Virus record (IMG/VR): IMGVR_UViG_3300001450_010582
Location: 1-25,868 of that record
From: a virus
Length of the DNA stretch: 25,868 bases
Strand: one strand, 5' to 3'
The notes under the pieces: generated by a model
The model's database searches: none
The model's input: only the letters and a program-made list of their open reading frames with translations
What the model was told of the DNA's origin: nothing
Program-made: the position numbers and the translations under genes
Shown here: positions 1-8,416 of the stretch, piece by piece
Layout: each line of letters starts with the position of its first letter
Numbering within the stretch: the first letter of the stretch is position 1

Positions 1-1045
1 TACCGGCGGCGGCTGCGTTGGCTTTGTTCGCCATCGCGTGCAACAGGTTGCCGCAGCGGCTTTGACCGCTGGTTTTAGTGGCAACAAAGACGTGCTTCGC
101 ACCTACCAAGCTCTTGCGGTTAACACCGCAAAGGGTGGTGTTGTTGGCAACGTGCTGAATGTTGATGTGATCAGCATGGCGACTTACGAGTCGCTTATTC
201 ACACCAACGCTTTCCCTCGTGTTGCTGCGCCTTTTGTTACTTGTGATGGTAATGTAGGTGCTGACGATTCGATTACCTTGACCACGGCTTCTGGCGCTGC
301 CCGCTGCCAGTGGCAGTTGCTTGATGGCACTCGCCACCCTGCAATGATTAAGGTTATTGGCTGCGGTGCTTTGGCTGCTGGTCCTGGTGCGTTTACGCCC
401 ATGGCTGCGGTAGATGACCCGGTGCTTAACGAGGTCAGCAACGAAGCGCTTGGTGTTTATGCCAACCTTGGTTTGTCTGCCCACTTCACGGTGGATCGCA
501 GCATTAATCAGCTTGCTCTCGCTTCCGGCGGCGGCACGAGCATTAACCCAAGCCTTCGCTCAACGGTTGAGTCGATTAACGTCGCCGCTGTTGGTGGCAA
601 TGGCGATCTCAACTTTGGCCGTATGCAAACGGTTCTTGATGAGATCATGGTGCTTGGTGGTGATGATCCTGATTGCATGTATGTGCATCCTGGACTTCGC
701 CAGAAGTATGCTGACCTTCTGGTCTGGACTAATCCCGGATCAATCAAGAAGGATGCAGTTGGCAGTGTTAGCACGGGTGATCCCGGCTTCAGTGGTTATG
801 CCTTTAATGGTATTCCGGTGAAGATGAGCCGCCATTGTGGCAAGGGTGTTATCATCTTCTTGAAGACGAAGACCTGGACTATTGCAGAGCTTCAGAGCTT
901 CGGCATGGCCGATCTCGACGGAAGTGTGCTGAGTCGTCTTACGAGCCAAGATGCCTGGGAAGGCTTCGTGCGCTGGTACTACAACTTGGTTTGCAAAGAG
1001 CCGAACCGAAACGCTATCCTGACGAACATTACGTTCCCAAGCTAG
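1..1045 (+). CDS. Major capsid protein, 5'-truncated (C-terminal ~347 residues)
   Basis: Probable major capsid subunit that assembles the icosahedral head. The reading frame is open from base 2 of the window, so the N-terminus lies outside it; the GTG at 38 is an internal Val codon and not a start. The visible part is Gly/Ala-rich with alternating beta-like segments. It has a C-terminal block typical of HK97-fold capsid proteins: a 'YAFNGIPVKMS' stretch (about 792-828), a strand-rich 'VIIFLKTKTW' segment, then 'DAWEGFVRWYYNLVC' and a final 'NAILTNI', the usual ending in which a capsid protein returns to the P domain. A hairpin follows, then a small ORF and the portal gene. Seen: the open frame, the C-terminal pattern and the position next to portal. 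Inferred: the fold. Another abundant head protein is possible but less likely. Confidence 0.78.
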   Translation, partial: TGGGCVGFVRHRVQQVAAAALTAGFSGNKDVLRTYQALAVNTAKGGVVGNVLNVDVISMATYESLIHTNAFPRVAAPFVTCDGNVGADDSITLTTASGAARCQWQLLDGTRHPAMIKVIGCGALAAGPGAFTPMAAVDDPVLNEVSNEALGVYANLGLSAHFTVDRSINQLALASGGGTSINPSLRSTVESINVAAVGGNGDLNFGRMQTVLDEIMVLGGDDPDCMYVHPGLRQKYADLLVWTNPGSIKKDAVGSVSTGDPGFSGYAFNGIPVKMSRHCGKGVIIFLKTKTWTIAELQSFGMADLDGSVLSRLTSQDAWEGFVRWYYNLVCKEPNRNAILTNITFPS

Positions 1046-1056
1046 TGTCCCTTCAA

Positions 1057-1086
1057 GCGCCCCCCCCTCTTAAGAGGGGGGGTGCG
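1057..1086. terminator. C-tract/G-tract hairpin after capsid gene (terminator or mRNA-processing hairpin)
   Basis: Inverted repeat GCGC-C7-TCTT / AAGA-G7-T-GCGC, about 15 paired bases with one bulged T, starting 12 bases after the capsid stop. No T-run follows on the plus strand, so it is not a canonical intrinsic terminator. It could attenuate transcription after the highly expressed capsid gene or protect the capsid mRNA 3' end. The right arm ends just before the GAGGAAG ribosome site of the next gene. It belongs to the hairpin family found elsewhere in the window. Confidence 0.55.
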
Positions 1087-1099
1087 CGAGGAAGAAAAT

Positions 1100-1480
1100 A
1101 TGCGCCCTCATTCTTTTGGACAAGCTTCGCTTATCAATCGGCAAATGCCTATTAAGCGCAAAGATGAGCCAGACATGACAGCGGCAGCCGGCGGTGCTGT
1201 TTCTGGTGCGATGACCGGCGCTACAGCAGGTACTAAACTTGCGCCAATGCTTGCGGCTGTTCCTGTTGTTGGCCCGGCTTTAGCAGCAGCCGCTCCTGTT
1301 GCTGGTGGAATTATAGGCGGCTTAGGCGGTGGCTTTATGGGCGGAGCATCAGGAAAACAAACAAGCGGGCAAGAAATTCTTGCTTCAGCAGATAGCCTTA
1401 AATCTGCAAGAGAAGCAGCAGCCGAAGCAGCTAAAAAAGCGGCAAAGAAAATAGCTAAAAAAGCAACAAAGGCACTATGA
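1100..1480 (+). CDS. Small Gly/Ala-rich protein with Lys-rich C-terminal helix, unknown function
   Basis: A 126-residue protein. The ATG at 1100 is chosen because GAGGAAG lies a few bases upstream (1087-1093); an in-frame GTG at 1082 lies inside the hairpin arm. Residues ~25-85 are extremely Gly/Ala-rich, with repeated GAxxG and GGxxGGxxGG spacing (glycine-zipper-like). This could be a membrane-inserting or tightly packed helical hairpin. The last ~35 residues form an Ala/Lys helix with KKAAKKIAKKATK, resembling histone-H1-type tails and able to bind DNA or acidic surfaces. The stop overlaps the portal ATG (ATGA), which implies translational coupling. I do not recognise the family. Scaffold, internal or decoration protein, or a small membrane-active protein, are all possible. 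It lacks the acidic helical character usual for podophage scaffolds. Confidence 0.7.
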   Translation: MRPHSFGQASLINRQMPIKRKDEPDMTAAAGGAVSGAMTGATAGTKLAPMLAAVPVVGPALAAAAPVAGGIIGGLGGGFMGGASGKQTSGQEILASADSLKSAREAAAEAAKKAAKKIAKKATKAL

Positions 1481-3435
1481 TGATTGATGCTATTCCTTTC
1501 GAGAAAAAAGAAGGCGCACCTGATATTCCTAAAGCCAGCATTATGGCAAAGAAGATTGAAGACAGTAAGCGCTACCGGCAAAGCTACACAAAGGTCTGGG
1601 ACCTTTGTTCTTTATTCTTGCAGGGAAAGCAGCATCTGCGCTGGAATAAGAACTTAAAGAATTACATCACTGCGCCCGAAGACCGTCGAAAGAACCGGGT
1701 AACAGTTAACATTATTTTAAATATCTATCGGAACATCCTTGCTCGACTAAGCATTGCTTATCCAAGTATTGCCGTTATGCCTTCGAGCCCATCAACAGAT
1801 GACATTGAAAAAGCAGAAGCTTCCGAAACTATGCTTCGTTATTACTGGCATAACGAACACATGAAGGACACGATTACCGAGGTCCTTGAATGGCTACTGC
1901 TTACAGGCAACAGCGCATTCCATACCTTCTATGATCCTGACGATGACAGGGTTCGTACTCGGGCAGTTAGCCCTTATGATCTTTTGTTTGAAGAAGGCAC
2001 GACGACACCTAGCGAGGCAAAGTGGGTATCTCTTCGGCACATTGTAACAAAAGAAGATCTTAAAGCAGCTTACCCAGATCAGGCTGACTACATTGAAAAA
2101 TCAGGTTCAGCGCCTGACAACACTTATGACAGTCTTTATCAGCGGGCAGCAGGCAACAACGGCGCTGAGTTAAAAGACCGGCTTGAGATCTTTGAGGTCT
2201 ACACAAGCAATGGCGAAATGGGAATGCTGTTGGGTACTAAGTGGCTATACAAATGCTGCTGGCCAACCAAGCAAAGTCCTTTGACGTTTGTTCGCTATAC
2301 GAATGTCCCTGGCCGTTTGTGGGGGCTAGGCATGGTTGAGCCTTTGCTTGAGCTTCAGATGATGTACAACAAAGCAAGAACCCAAGTCATGCACAACGCT
2401 GAGCTTATGGGTAATCCCAAATGGCTTGTGCCTAAATCCTCTGGGGTTTCTCGAGATGCTTTGTCTGATAGCCGGCCGGGCGAAAAGGTTATGTACAATG
2501 CAACGTCTGGACCTCCGCCCCAGCAAATTGCTGCTGCTCCTTTGCCTAATTATATTCTCGATAACATCAAGCAATTGTCGGCCGAGATGCTGGATGTTGC
2601 AGGCGTGCATAGTACAACTCTTGGTAAACGAGCTATTGGTATCGAATCCGGCGCAGCTATTCAGTCACTTGCCAATAAAGATTCTCAGCAGTTGCAGGTA
2701 ACTCAATCAAATATCGAACAAGCTATTAGAGAAGTATCTGTAGCAATTCTTGAAATGTGCAAAAAGTTTTACGACAAACCTAAGATGATTAGGATGATGG
2801 ATGAAACTGGGCGCATTGTTCATAAGGCGCTACAGAATACTGACCTTGTAGATAGCCCTGAGGTCTACCTCGAGGCAGGAACTTTGTTCCGTGACGAGAA
2901 GCCCGACCGAGATCAGCGCATCCTTGAAATGACTAAGCTTGGGTTGCTGGATAAAACTGAAGCGCTTAAGGCTCTTGATTACAAGACGGGCAATGCTCGA
3001 GTTACTAAACGCATGGCCGGGTTTAGCCACGCTCACGACATGCTTAATGCTGTGCTTGTTGGTGCAGCTATTGAGGTCTTTCCTACTGATGACCTTGAGG
3101 CATTTAGCGAAGTCTTTGGTAGCTTTATGCGTAGAGAAGAATACTACCAAATGCCGCCAGAGCGACAAGACTATATCCGAGATGTTTATGTTTCAATTGC
3201 TTCTTTTGGTAAGCCCGATGAAGAATTTCAAGAAATGGAATTTACTCGCACGGTCTTTCCTCGGGTCGAAAAGCAGCCCGATGAGGCAGTAGCCGGCATG
3301 GCTTCAATGACTAGTGGCTTAGGTGCTAGCCAAATGGGCCAAGCTTCTATGGACATGCAACAGCGCCGGAGCCTGCTTGATGAAGGCAACCCAGAAGCCG
3401 GGCTTAGCAATGTTAGAATGGGCGGAACAGGATGA
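1477..3435 (+). CDS. Portal protein (head-to-tail connector)
   Basis: Forms the dodecameric ring at one capsid vertex through which DNA enters and leaves. It has 652 residues, within the range of P22 gp1-type portals (~725). Consistent features are an N-terminal helical region (residues 25-60, YRQSYTKVWDLCSLFLQGKQ), then an RKNRVTVNIILNIYRNILARL segment followed by YPSIAV. This resembles the opening of P22-like portals, where bound template genes keep an N..N.....v..i.a.l....P pattern. After it come a beta/helix stem and wing region (AVSPYDLLFEEG, residues ~165-176) and a long helical C-terminal half. The end is Met/Gln/Gly-rich and low complexity. The start overlaps the upstream stop by four bases, and the stop overlaps the adaptor start. 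Its place just before the adaptor and nozzle genes supports the call. Confidence 0.85.
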   Translation: MMIDAIPFEKKEGAPDIPKASIMAKKIEDSKRYRQSYTKVWDLCSLFLQGKQHLRWNKNLKNYITAPEDRRKNRVTVNIILNIYRNILARLSIAYPSIAVMPSSPSTDDIEKAEASETMLRYYWHNEHMKDTITEVLEWLLLTGNSAFHTFYDPDDDRVRTRAVSPYDLLFEEGTTTPSEAKWVSLRHIVTKEDLKAAYPDQADYIEKSGSAPDNTYDSLYQRAAGNNGAELKDRLEIFEVYTSNGEMGMLLGTKWLYKCCWPTKQSPLTFVRYTNVPGRLWGLGMVEPLLELQMMYNKARTQVMHNAELMGNPKWLVPKSSGVSRDALSDSRPGEKVMYNATSGPPPQQIAAAPLPNYILDNIKQLSAEMLDVAGVHSTTLGKRAIGIESGAAIQSLANKDSQQLQVTQSNIEQAIREVSVAILEMCKKFYDKPKMIRMMDETGRIVHKALQNTDLVDSPEVYLEAGTLFRDEKPDRDQRILEMTKLGLLDKTEALKALDYKTGNARVTKRMAGFSHAHDMLNAVLVGAAIEVFPTDDLEAFSEVFGSFMRREEYYQMPPERQDYIRDVYVSIASFGKPDEEFQEMEFTRTVFPRVEKQPDEAVAGMASMTSGLGASQMGQASMDMQQRRSLLDEGNPEAGLSNVRMGGTG

Positions 3436-4088
3436 ACACTTTAGATGTTGCCAATCTATTTAAGTCCTATGCTGATGAGACAGACAGCACCTTCTTAACT
3501 GACGACCAGGTAAAGCTTTATCTTGCTCAGGGTTATAACGATCTTAGAGATAAAGTTTCGGATGTTAATCCTTACATCTACAATATTGAACACTTGTTTG
3601 ATTTAACAACGAATCAATACAACCTAGAAACAGCTAACATTCTCGGGCAAGGAGCAGTTGCCGGCAAAAAGCTTTCTCGGTTAATTAATATTGCTCGGAT
3701 CAACACAACGACAAACAATGATCTGATTGAGTATCTTCAATCAGCCCCGTCGATCGCTACATCCCAGTTGTTTCAGTATGTACTGCAAGGCAGCATCATT
3801 AACTTTAGCGGTCTTACAAGCGGATCATTCCGATTAGAATACATCCCGTTTCATAATACGGTCTTTAATCCAACTGGTGCCGCAGCCTACATTGATGATC
3901 TAGATAGCTTTCACGACATGATCGCCTTATATGCATATCGTCGTTACGCTATTCGAGATGGGGCGGATAATGCGCAACTCCTTAGGGAGATTGCGCAAAA
4001 AGAAGCAGCGCTAAACAACTTCCTTCAGAGCGGAAGAAGCCACCAGGCATCCAGGTACGTTAACGACTATTACGAATCTTGGGGATAG
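3432..4088 (+). CDS. Head-tail adaptor protein (P22 gp4/T7 gp11-like position)
   Basis: A 218-residue protein directly after portal (ATGA overlap) and directly before the nozzle, the position of the ring that docks the tail on the portal. The N-terminal part (residues ~20-45: FLTDDQVKLYLAQGYNDLRDKV) has the 'LTDxxVxxYLxxGYxDL' helix pattern common in phage adaptors. A beta-rich middle follows. The C-terminal helical part (LDSFHDMIALYAYRRYAIRDG, then an AQLLREIAQKEAALNNFL helix) matches the usual adaptor ending, in which a Tyr/Arg-rich helix precedes a long C-terminal helix that inserts into the portal clip. Function is inferred from position and pattern, not from a close match. No catalytic residues are expected. 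Confidence 0.72.
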   Translation: MNTLDVANLFKSYADETDSTFLTDDQVKLYLAQGYNDLRDKVSDVNPYIYNIEHLFDLTTNQYNLETANILGQGAVAGKKLSRLINIARINTTTNNDLIEYLQSAPSIATSQLFQYVLQGSIINFSGLTSGSFRLEYIPFHNTVFNPTGAAAYIDDLDSFHDMIALYAYRRYAIRDGADNAQLLREIAQKEAALNNFLQSGRSHQASRYVNDYYESWG

Positions 4089-4089
4089 C

Positions 4090-6861
4090 ATGGCTACAAA
4101 CGGAACAGAGATCGAGCTTCTTACTTCCGGTGTTGAGCAAGACGGTTCTAAGCGCGTTACCTGGACTCAGAATACCTGGATGGTAAACAAGTCGCTTAAC
4201 GTGCGGCCTGGCTGGGGCGTTGAAGCTGAGCTTGATACTACCCTGGGCATGAACATTAAAGGCGATAGTAGCTCTGCTGGCTTTACGACAACAAACATTA
4301 AGTTTGGTTTTGAAGAGCACCTTGGTTCTCATTACATCAAAACACCGTTTGGAAACGAGCAGGTTGTCTCTTTGTTTTGCGGCAGAGGAACTGCTGACAA
4401 CTTGTTTGGAACGGGAGTAACAAACACTCCTAACTACAAACCAAGCTGGAGTAAGTTTTACTTTGTAAGGGTCTTTGATTTAACGACTCGTCGTTCCTGG
4501 GAAGAGATTCTTTACTCGATGACGGCGGAGCTTGCGAATCAAAAGGGTTATGGCGGCAACCTGGGGGGCAACCTTGCGCCAAGCACACCTTCTGATTGGC
4601 ATGGTAACTACTCTGGAGAAGCCAGGGGCTCAAAGTTTTTGCATGGCAACACTGAAGATCAGTGGTGGTTTTCATCTCAAGATAACAAGGTTTACTTTGG
4701 CTCTAGCGAAGCTGGCGTTTTTGTTTATCGGCCTGCTGATTTTTCAAGCTTAATGAATCAGCAAGTATCTGTTTCTGTAAACACTCAGCCCTGGAGATCA
4801 GAGGGCACACTTGTAACCCGGGTTAACTTCTTTAACGGTACGCACGAAGAAAGCTATCGGTATGCAGACAACGCTACTCTTTCAGGGTTGCAAGTAGCCG
4901 CCCCTTTTAGGGGGCGGCTTGCTTACGCTCAGGGTAACGTTGTTTGGTTTTCTGATGCGGGCTCTCCCGGAAACGTCATTGGAATTAATACCCAAGGCAT
5001 TTCATCCTCAAACCCCATTACGGCAATGGTAGAGTTAAGAGGCAACCTAGTTATTTTTACTAGGTCTGAAATGTTTTTCTATTCTCCAAGCGAGGGCGTG
5101 ATTGTTTCTAAGGGTCGCCCCCCGGTAAAGATCAGCGCAAACGTTGGGTGTGTAGGCCCTCAAGCGATTTGCCGTTACGAGCAAAGCATTGCTTGGGTTT
5201 CAAATAGCGGAGTCTTTACTTCGCAAGATGGCACTTCGGTATCAGAGCTATCTGAAAGCATTAACAGTTTCTGGAGCGGCAATGGTATTATGACCAGCCC
5301 AATGACCAGTTACTATGAAAGCGCTGCTGGCTTTGTAGACATTTCTGCTACTAATCCGCCAAGCATGGAAATCCAATTCGATTCTAAAAATGTAAGCATT
5401 GCATATAGCCACAAAAAACAAGCGCTTTTGTTTTCTTCTCCTAAGGCAAATGGCTGCTGGAGCTACAGCGGGCTTTGGTCTTGGTGGCCAACAGAATCAA
5501 ACATTAGTCTTACAGGGGCGGGCGCTCCGACCGTAGGTAAAACTCAGAATCTAATTAACCCTTACGTCCTTGCTTCGGATGATGATTTCTACTGTGTCTT
5601 TGGTGCAAACCAAGAGACAATTGCAGACAACTCACTGGCCTATGCTTCATCGCACGTTGGGTTGGCATCTCCCTCAGCGGGAAGTAATTATGTTCTTACT
5701 CGGCTTGGAAGGGGTGGCGCTTTAGATCGCTCAACAGAAGATGAAGATCTTAGATTAGGCGCTGGCAAGTATATGCTTTCGCTTTTAGATACGAGCAAAA
5801 CGCCTATTCGGTTTATTTTAAAAGAACCAATCAAAGAAGAAACAGCTACCGGTCCAAGGTATTGGATTCCAATTGTTCTTTCTAATGATTACCAAGCTCT
5901 TGGGAACCTTGTTTATTATGACATTATATTTAAATTTGACCGAGCGCGTTGGAGTACTGAAGAAACTGCCGGAGGAGCAATTGCCCCAAGGTACCCAAGC
6001 GAAAGAGTGGACTCGTCTCCTGGCGTTACTATTGCTAGGACCGAGAACGCTGCTGGCGCTACTGGCAGCGGGGTCACTTATGATCGGGTACATCTTCGTT
6101 TTGACGGTGTTTCGGTTGCTAATACCTGGACTACTCATCCAAACCTAAGTGTCGCTAAAGGCTTTCACCACAATGTATTAGCTTATGTTTCGATGAAGCC
6201 CCTGACTACAACCGAATCGGTTTCCGGGTTTGGTATTGCAGTCTTAGATGCAACGGTTAAGGACTCTGCCCCCTCGACTTTTACTAATGTAGAGAGCCTG
6301 GTTTGGTTTCAGAACTTTATCCGAAGCGACTCATCGCACAATAACGATGCAAAAGCTCAGGGTGTAGACTGGGCATACAAAAGCAAAGAAGAGGCAGCAA
6401 ACGGCAATCAGCTAAGAGCTAGGGGTGTTTACGCTAACGTAAGAAGCACCGGCTCTGCTGCAACAAAGCTCAGTCCTGGCTGGCTATGGGGTGTTTACAA
6501 TCTGATCTTGGGATCAGACTATAAAGAATACGCAAGCCAGATTATAGATTACGCAGGCAACCTAACAAAAGTAGTAGACAAGCTTACCATCCGCTCAAGG
6601 CTTAAGGATAACTCTGGGGCCATGGCGACAAAGACATTTAACAATAAGGCAAAGTGGGGATCAAATGGCACCCCTAGTGATGGCAATTACCTAATTGATG
6701 ACAGCCAAGATGACACGATCGCCATTTCAGACAGTGTTAAGGGTCAGCGTATTAGTTATATGGTCTTTGGTTTTATGAGGAACCGAGCAGAAAGCTTGGC
6801 TATTACAAGTCTTAAAGGGGTATTCCGTCCTGGTGGCAGCAGGAGGCGACGAGGACGATGA
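4090..6861 (+). CDS. Tail nozzle/tail tubular protein B-like beta-propeller protein
   Basis: A 923-residue virion protein. The order portal, adaptor, this gene matches P22 gp10 or T7 gp12, which close the tail channel before ejection. It shows the repetitive propeller blades of that family. Residues ~190-205 carry WWFSSQDNKVYFGSS. Residues ~274-290 carry GRLAYAQGNVVWFSDAGSPG. Residues ~313-331 carry VELRGNLVIFTRSEMFFYS. Residues ~366-385 carry IAWVSNSGVFTSQDGTSV, followed by SELSESINSFW. The 'RGxLVIFT...F.....GC.......I.....I.WVSNSGVF..DG..V.ELS..I..FW' run is the most family-like stretch. The C-terminal ~350 residues (from about 570) are beta-rich and unrecognised, and may be a tail-tip or fibre-docking domain. 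The chain ends in a short Arg-rich tail (GGSRRRRGR). The ATG is two bases after the adaptor stop. A hairpin lies in frame at residues ~269-277. Confidence 0.78.
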   Translation: MATNGTEIELLTSGVEQDGSKRVTWTQNTWMVNKSLNVRPGWGVEAELDTTLGMNIKGDSSSAGFTTTNIKFGFEEHLGSHYIKTPFGNEQVVSLFCGRGTADNLFGTGVTNTPNYKPSWSKFYFVRVFDLTTRRSWEEILYSMTAELANQKGYGGNLGGNLAPSTPSDWHGNYSGEARGSKFLHGNTEDQWWFSSQDNKVYFGSSEAGVFVYRPADFSSLMNQQVSVSVNTQPWRSEGTLVTRVNFFNGTHEESYRYADNATLSGLQVAAPFRGRLAYAQGNVVWFSDAGSPGNVIGINTQGISSSNPITAMVELRGNLVIFTRSEMFFYSPSEGVIVSKGRPPVKISANVGCVGPQAICRYEQSIAWVSNSGVFTSQDGTSVSELSESINSFWSGNGIMTSPMTSYYESAAGFVDISATNPPSMEIQFDSKNVSIAYSHKKQALLFSSPKANGCWSYSGLWSWWPTESNISLTGAGAPTVGKTQNLINPYVLASDDDFYCVFGANQETIADNSLAYASSHVGLASPSAGSNYVLTRLGRGGALDRSTEDEDLRLGAGKYMLSLLDTSKTPIRFILKEPIKEETATGPRYWIPIVLSNDYQALGNLVYYDIIFKFDRARWSTEETAGGAIAPRYPSERVDSSPGVTIARTENAAGATGSGVTYDRVHLRFDGVSVANTWTTHPNLSVAKGFHHNVLAYVSMKPLTTTESVSGFGIAVLDATVKDSAPSTFTNVESLVWFQNFIRSDSSHNNDAKAQGVDWAYKSKEEAANGNQLRARGVYANVRSTGSAATKLSPGWLWGVYNLILGSDYKEYASQIIDYAGNLTKVVDKLTIRSRLKDNSGAMATKTFNNKAKWGSNGTPSDGNYLIDDSQDDTIAISDSVKGQRISYMVFGFMRNRAESLAITSLKGVFRPGGSRRRRGR
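4896..4918. repeat. In-frame hairpin inside the nozzle gene
   Basis: A perfect inverted repeat AGCCGCCCCT-TTT-AGGGGCGGCT (10-bp arms, 3-base loop), read in frame as VAAPFRGRL. It sits in the propeller between two blades, so a surface loop is likely. It shares its C-run/T-A core/G-run design with other hairpins in the window. Confidence 0.7.
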
Positions 6862-7517
6862 CAAGACTTGTTTACTCTAGTGTTGCTCAAGACGAAAAGA
6901 CAACAGATCAACTAGACAGAGAAAACCAAAACAACATGATCCGGGAACTTGCCGGAGAGGGTGTAGTTAGGGTTGCTCCTGGCGGAGCATTTGATGAAGA
7001 CCAGCCTTTTGGAAATGATTACTTTGTCTCTTCTGGCACGCACCAAGGTCTTGTAGTTAACAAGCCCATGGCAGCCCTTTGGGGGGCTGCCAGGGCCAGG
7101 ATAACCAGACAGGCTTTAATTAAAGCAGACGCTTTTATTAACTCGCTTTACTTTGTCCAGGAAGACGACCCGTCTAATCTTAATAGTTTAGTTGTTGTCT
7201 CGAATAACTCGAGGGTTGTTTTTAATAACTGTATTTTCCAAAGGAGATACAATGCTCCTATTGAAGCTCCTGCTCCCGCTACTACTAAGTGTTTTGTTTT
7301 GGTTGAATCAGGAAGTAGTGCTACGTTTCAAGGGTGCTGTTTTAGGTCCAATCAATCTGCGGGCGTGATGAATGGGGCAGGTACTGTTGTCCAAAACGCT
7401 AACGCCGCAGCTGCTGCTCCTACTGGTCCTTTGCCTGGGGTTTATATTATTGGTGGCACGAACCTAACAACGCACAACCACGGGTTGACCGTGACCAAAA
7501 TAGGCGGCGAGGTCTAA
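6858..7517 (+). CDS. Putative tail protein with short beta-helix-like stretch
   Basis: A 219-residue protein that starts inside the nozzle stop (ATGA) behind a GGAGGCGACGAGGA purine run. Two segments look like parallel beta-helix rungs: residues ~109-127 (SLVVVSNNSRVVFNNCIFQ) and ~145-163 (FVLVESGSSATFQGCCFRS). Each has the 'vvv.ns..v.f.nC.F' periodicity seen in pectate-lyase-like phage spikes. With only about two or three rungs, it is too short for a full depolymerase spike. A low-complexity Asn/Ala/Pro stretch (~173-193) precedes a His/Gly-rich end. Its location just downstream of the nozzle fits a small spike-adaptor or tail-knob accessory protein. No catalytic signature was seen; the function is an inference. 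Confidence 0.55.
   Translation: MTRLVYSSVAQDEKTTDQLDRENQNNMIRELAGEGVVRVAPGGAFDEDQPFGNDYFVSSGTHQGLVVNKPMAALWGAARARITRQALIKADAFINSLYFVQEDDPSNLNSLVVVSNNSRVVFNNCIFQRRYNAPIEAPAPATTKCFVLVESGSSATFQGCCFRSNQSAGVMNGAGTVVQNANAAAAAPTGPLPGVYIIGGTNLTTHNHGLTVTKIGGEV
7070..7091. repeat. In-frame hairpin inside the beta-helix-like gene
   Basis: Inverted repeat GGCAGCCC-TTTGGG-GGGCTGCC, 8-bp arms, read in frame as MAALWGAAR. It is the same C-run/T-run/G-run style as the neighbouring hairpins. Confidence 0.6.
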
Positions 7518-8416
7518 TGAGTTCATTACGGCGACTAACGGATCAGCAATTTTCTGATGGCACAACCATTGATGGCAACCGATTAGAAAAAGCGCTCCGG
7601 CAGATCGAAGAGTGGAGCAACGACATCCCGGATGGCGACCTTGAAAGTCGCTGGATGCAAACTCAAATGGTTTTAAGCTTTAGCCCATTTACCGCAGCCG
7701 AAGTTGCAAGGCTAAGCGCCCTAGGCGGAGCCGGGGTTAGTGGACACAGGAAGGCCCCGGCCCTGCCTGTTTATAATTCCAATGCTCCAGCCGGTAGCGA
7801 CCCAGGCAACAACCCTTTTCGCCTAAAAGGGAACAGGCTTTACTGGCAGGCTGCTTATGCGAACAACTGGATAAGCACGCCCCTTCAGTACGCCTGGTGC
7901 GCAACGCTTCAGACAGGAAATGATCCAGTTATTATTGATGGTGTTTCTATGTTTTTAGAAAACGGAAACTCTGAATACACTAATGACTTTAAATACGACG
8001 GAGGAACAGCACCTGGCCAAGAGCAAGCTGGTTATTTTGTAAACGATATTCAGCTTCAGATTACAGCAGACAATCCGTTTGTGTTTGAAAAACAAGATCA
8101 GAACCAAGTCCTTTATCATCGGCACCAATTCTCTGCGGCAGAAGCTCTTCAGTGCCCAGTAGCAACAGGCACTTCTTTTCCTGATATAGTACCTAGTGGC
8201 ATTGTCACATACGAAGACAACACAAAAACTTTAGCTTTAATTGATCGAGACATGGGACTTCCGGTTCCCCCAAAAACCAGGTTTCGTTTCTATTTGATTC
8301 TTAGGGCGGATGGGCCAAGCGCATCTGCTGCTAATAAACCTTGGGGAGATTACCCCTTTGAGACAACGCGTCCTAGTCTGACACTGACGATGCTCGAAAG
8401 GACTGTCCGTGCCTAA
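7517..8416 (+). CDS. Unrecognised virion-module protein (299 aa)
   Basis: I do not recognise this gene. It begins at a TAATG junction with the previous gene. The N-terminal ~65 residues are helical and charged (SLRRLTDQQFSDGTTIDGNRLEKALRQIEEW), resembling the helical attachment segments of tail accessory proteins. Pro/Gly/Asn-rich spacers follow, then a beta-rich body with aromatic patches (RLYWQAAYANNWIS, YFVNDIQLQIT, RFRFYLILRA). It has no signal peptide, membrane helix or enzyme motif. It is co-transcribed with tail genes and lies between two other unknown beta-rich proteins, so a tail or baseplate-knob component is the best inference. An in-frame hairpin lies at residues ~99-105. Confidence 0.6.
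   Translation: MSSLRRLTDQQFSDGTTIDGNRLEKALRQIEEWSNDIPDGDLESRWMQTQMVLSFSPFTAAEVARLSALGGAGVSGHRKAPALPVYNSNAPAGSDPGNNPFRLKGNRLYWQAAYANNWISTPLQYAWCATLQTGNDPVIIDGVSMFLENGNSEYTNDFKYDGGTAPGQEQAGYFVNDIQLQITADNPFVFEKQDQNQVLYHRHQFSAAEALQCPVATGTSFPDIVPSGIVTYEDNTKTLALIDRDMGLPVPPKTRFRFYLILRADGPSASAANKPWGDYPFETTRPSLTLTMLERTVRA
7813..7831. repeat. In-frame CCCTTTT/AAAAGGG hairpin
   Basis: Arms CCCTTTT and AAAAGGG, 7 bp, loop CGCCT, read as PFRLKG. It is weaker than the others but of the same design; the Leu-Lys-Gly read-out recurs in the hairpins at 9235 and 15153. Confidence 0.45.

Noticed and set aside
38-1045. Capsid protein starting at GTG 38
   Set aside because: The frame stays open to the window edge and the upstream residues fit the protein, so the gene is truncated by the window and the GTG is an internal Val.
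1018-1060. T7 gene 10-like frameshift at the end of the capsid gene
   Set aside because: No slippery heptamer in phase was found near the stop and the other frames do not continue a plausible extension.
1108-1581. Long minus-strand ORF opposite the small Gly/Ala gene and portal start
   Set aside because: It is a mirror of Ala/Gly/Lys codons on the coding strand, with no ribosome site and low-complexity product. The plus-strand genes have coupled starts and stops.
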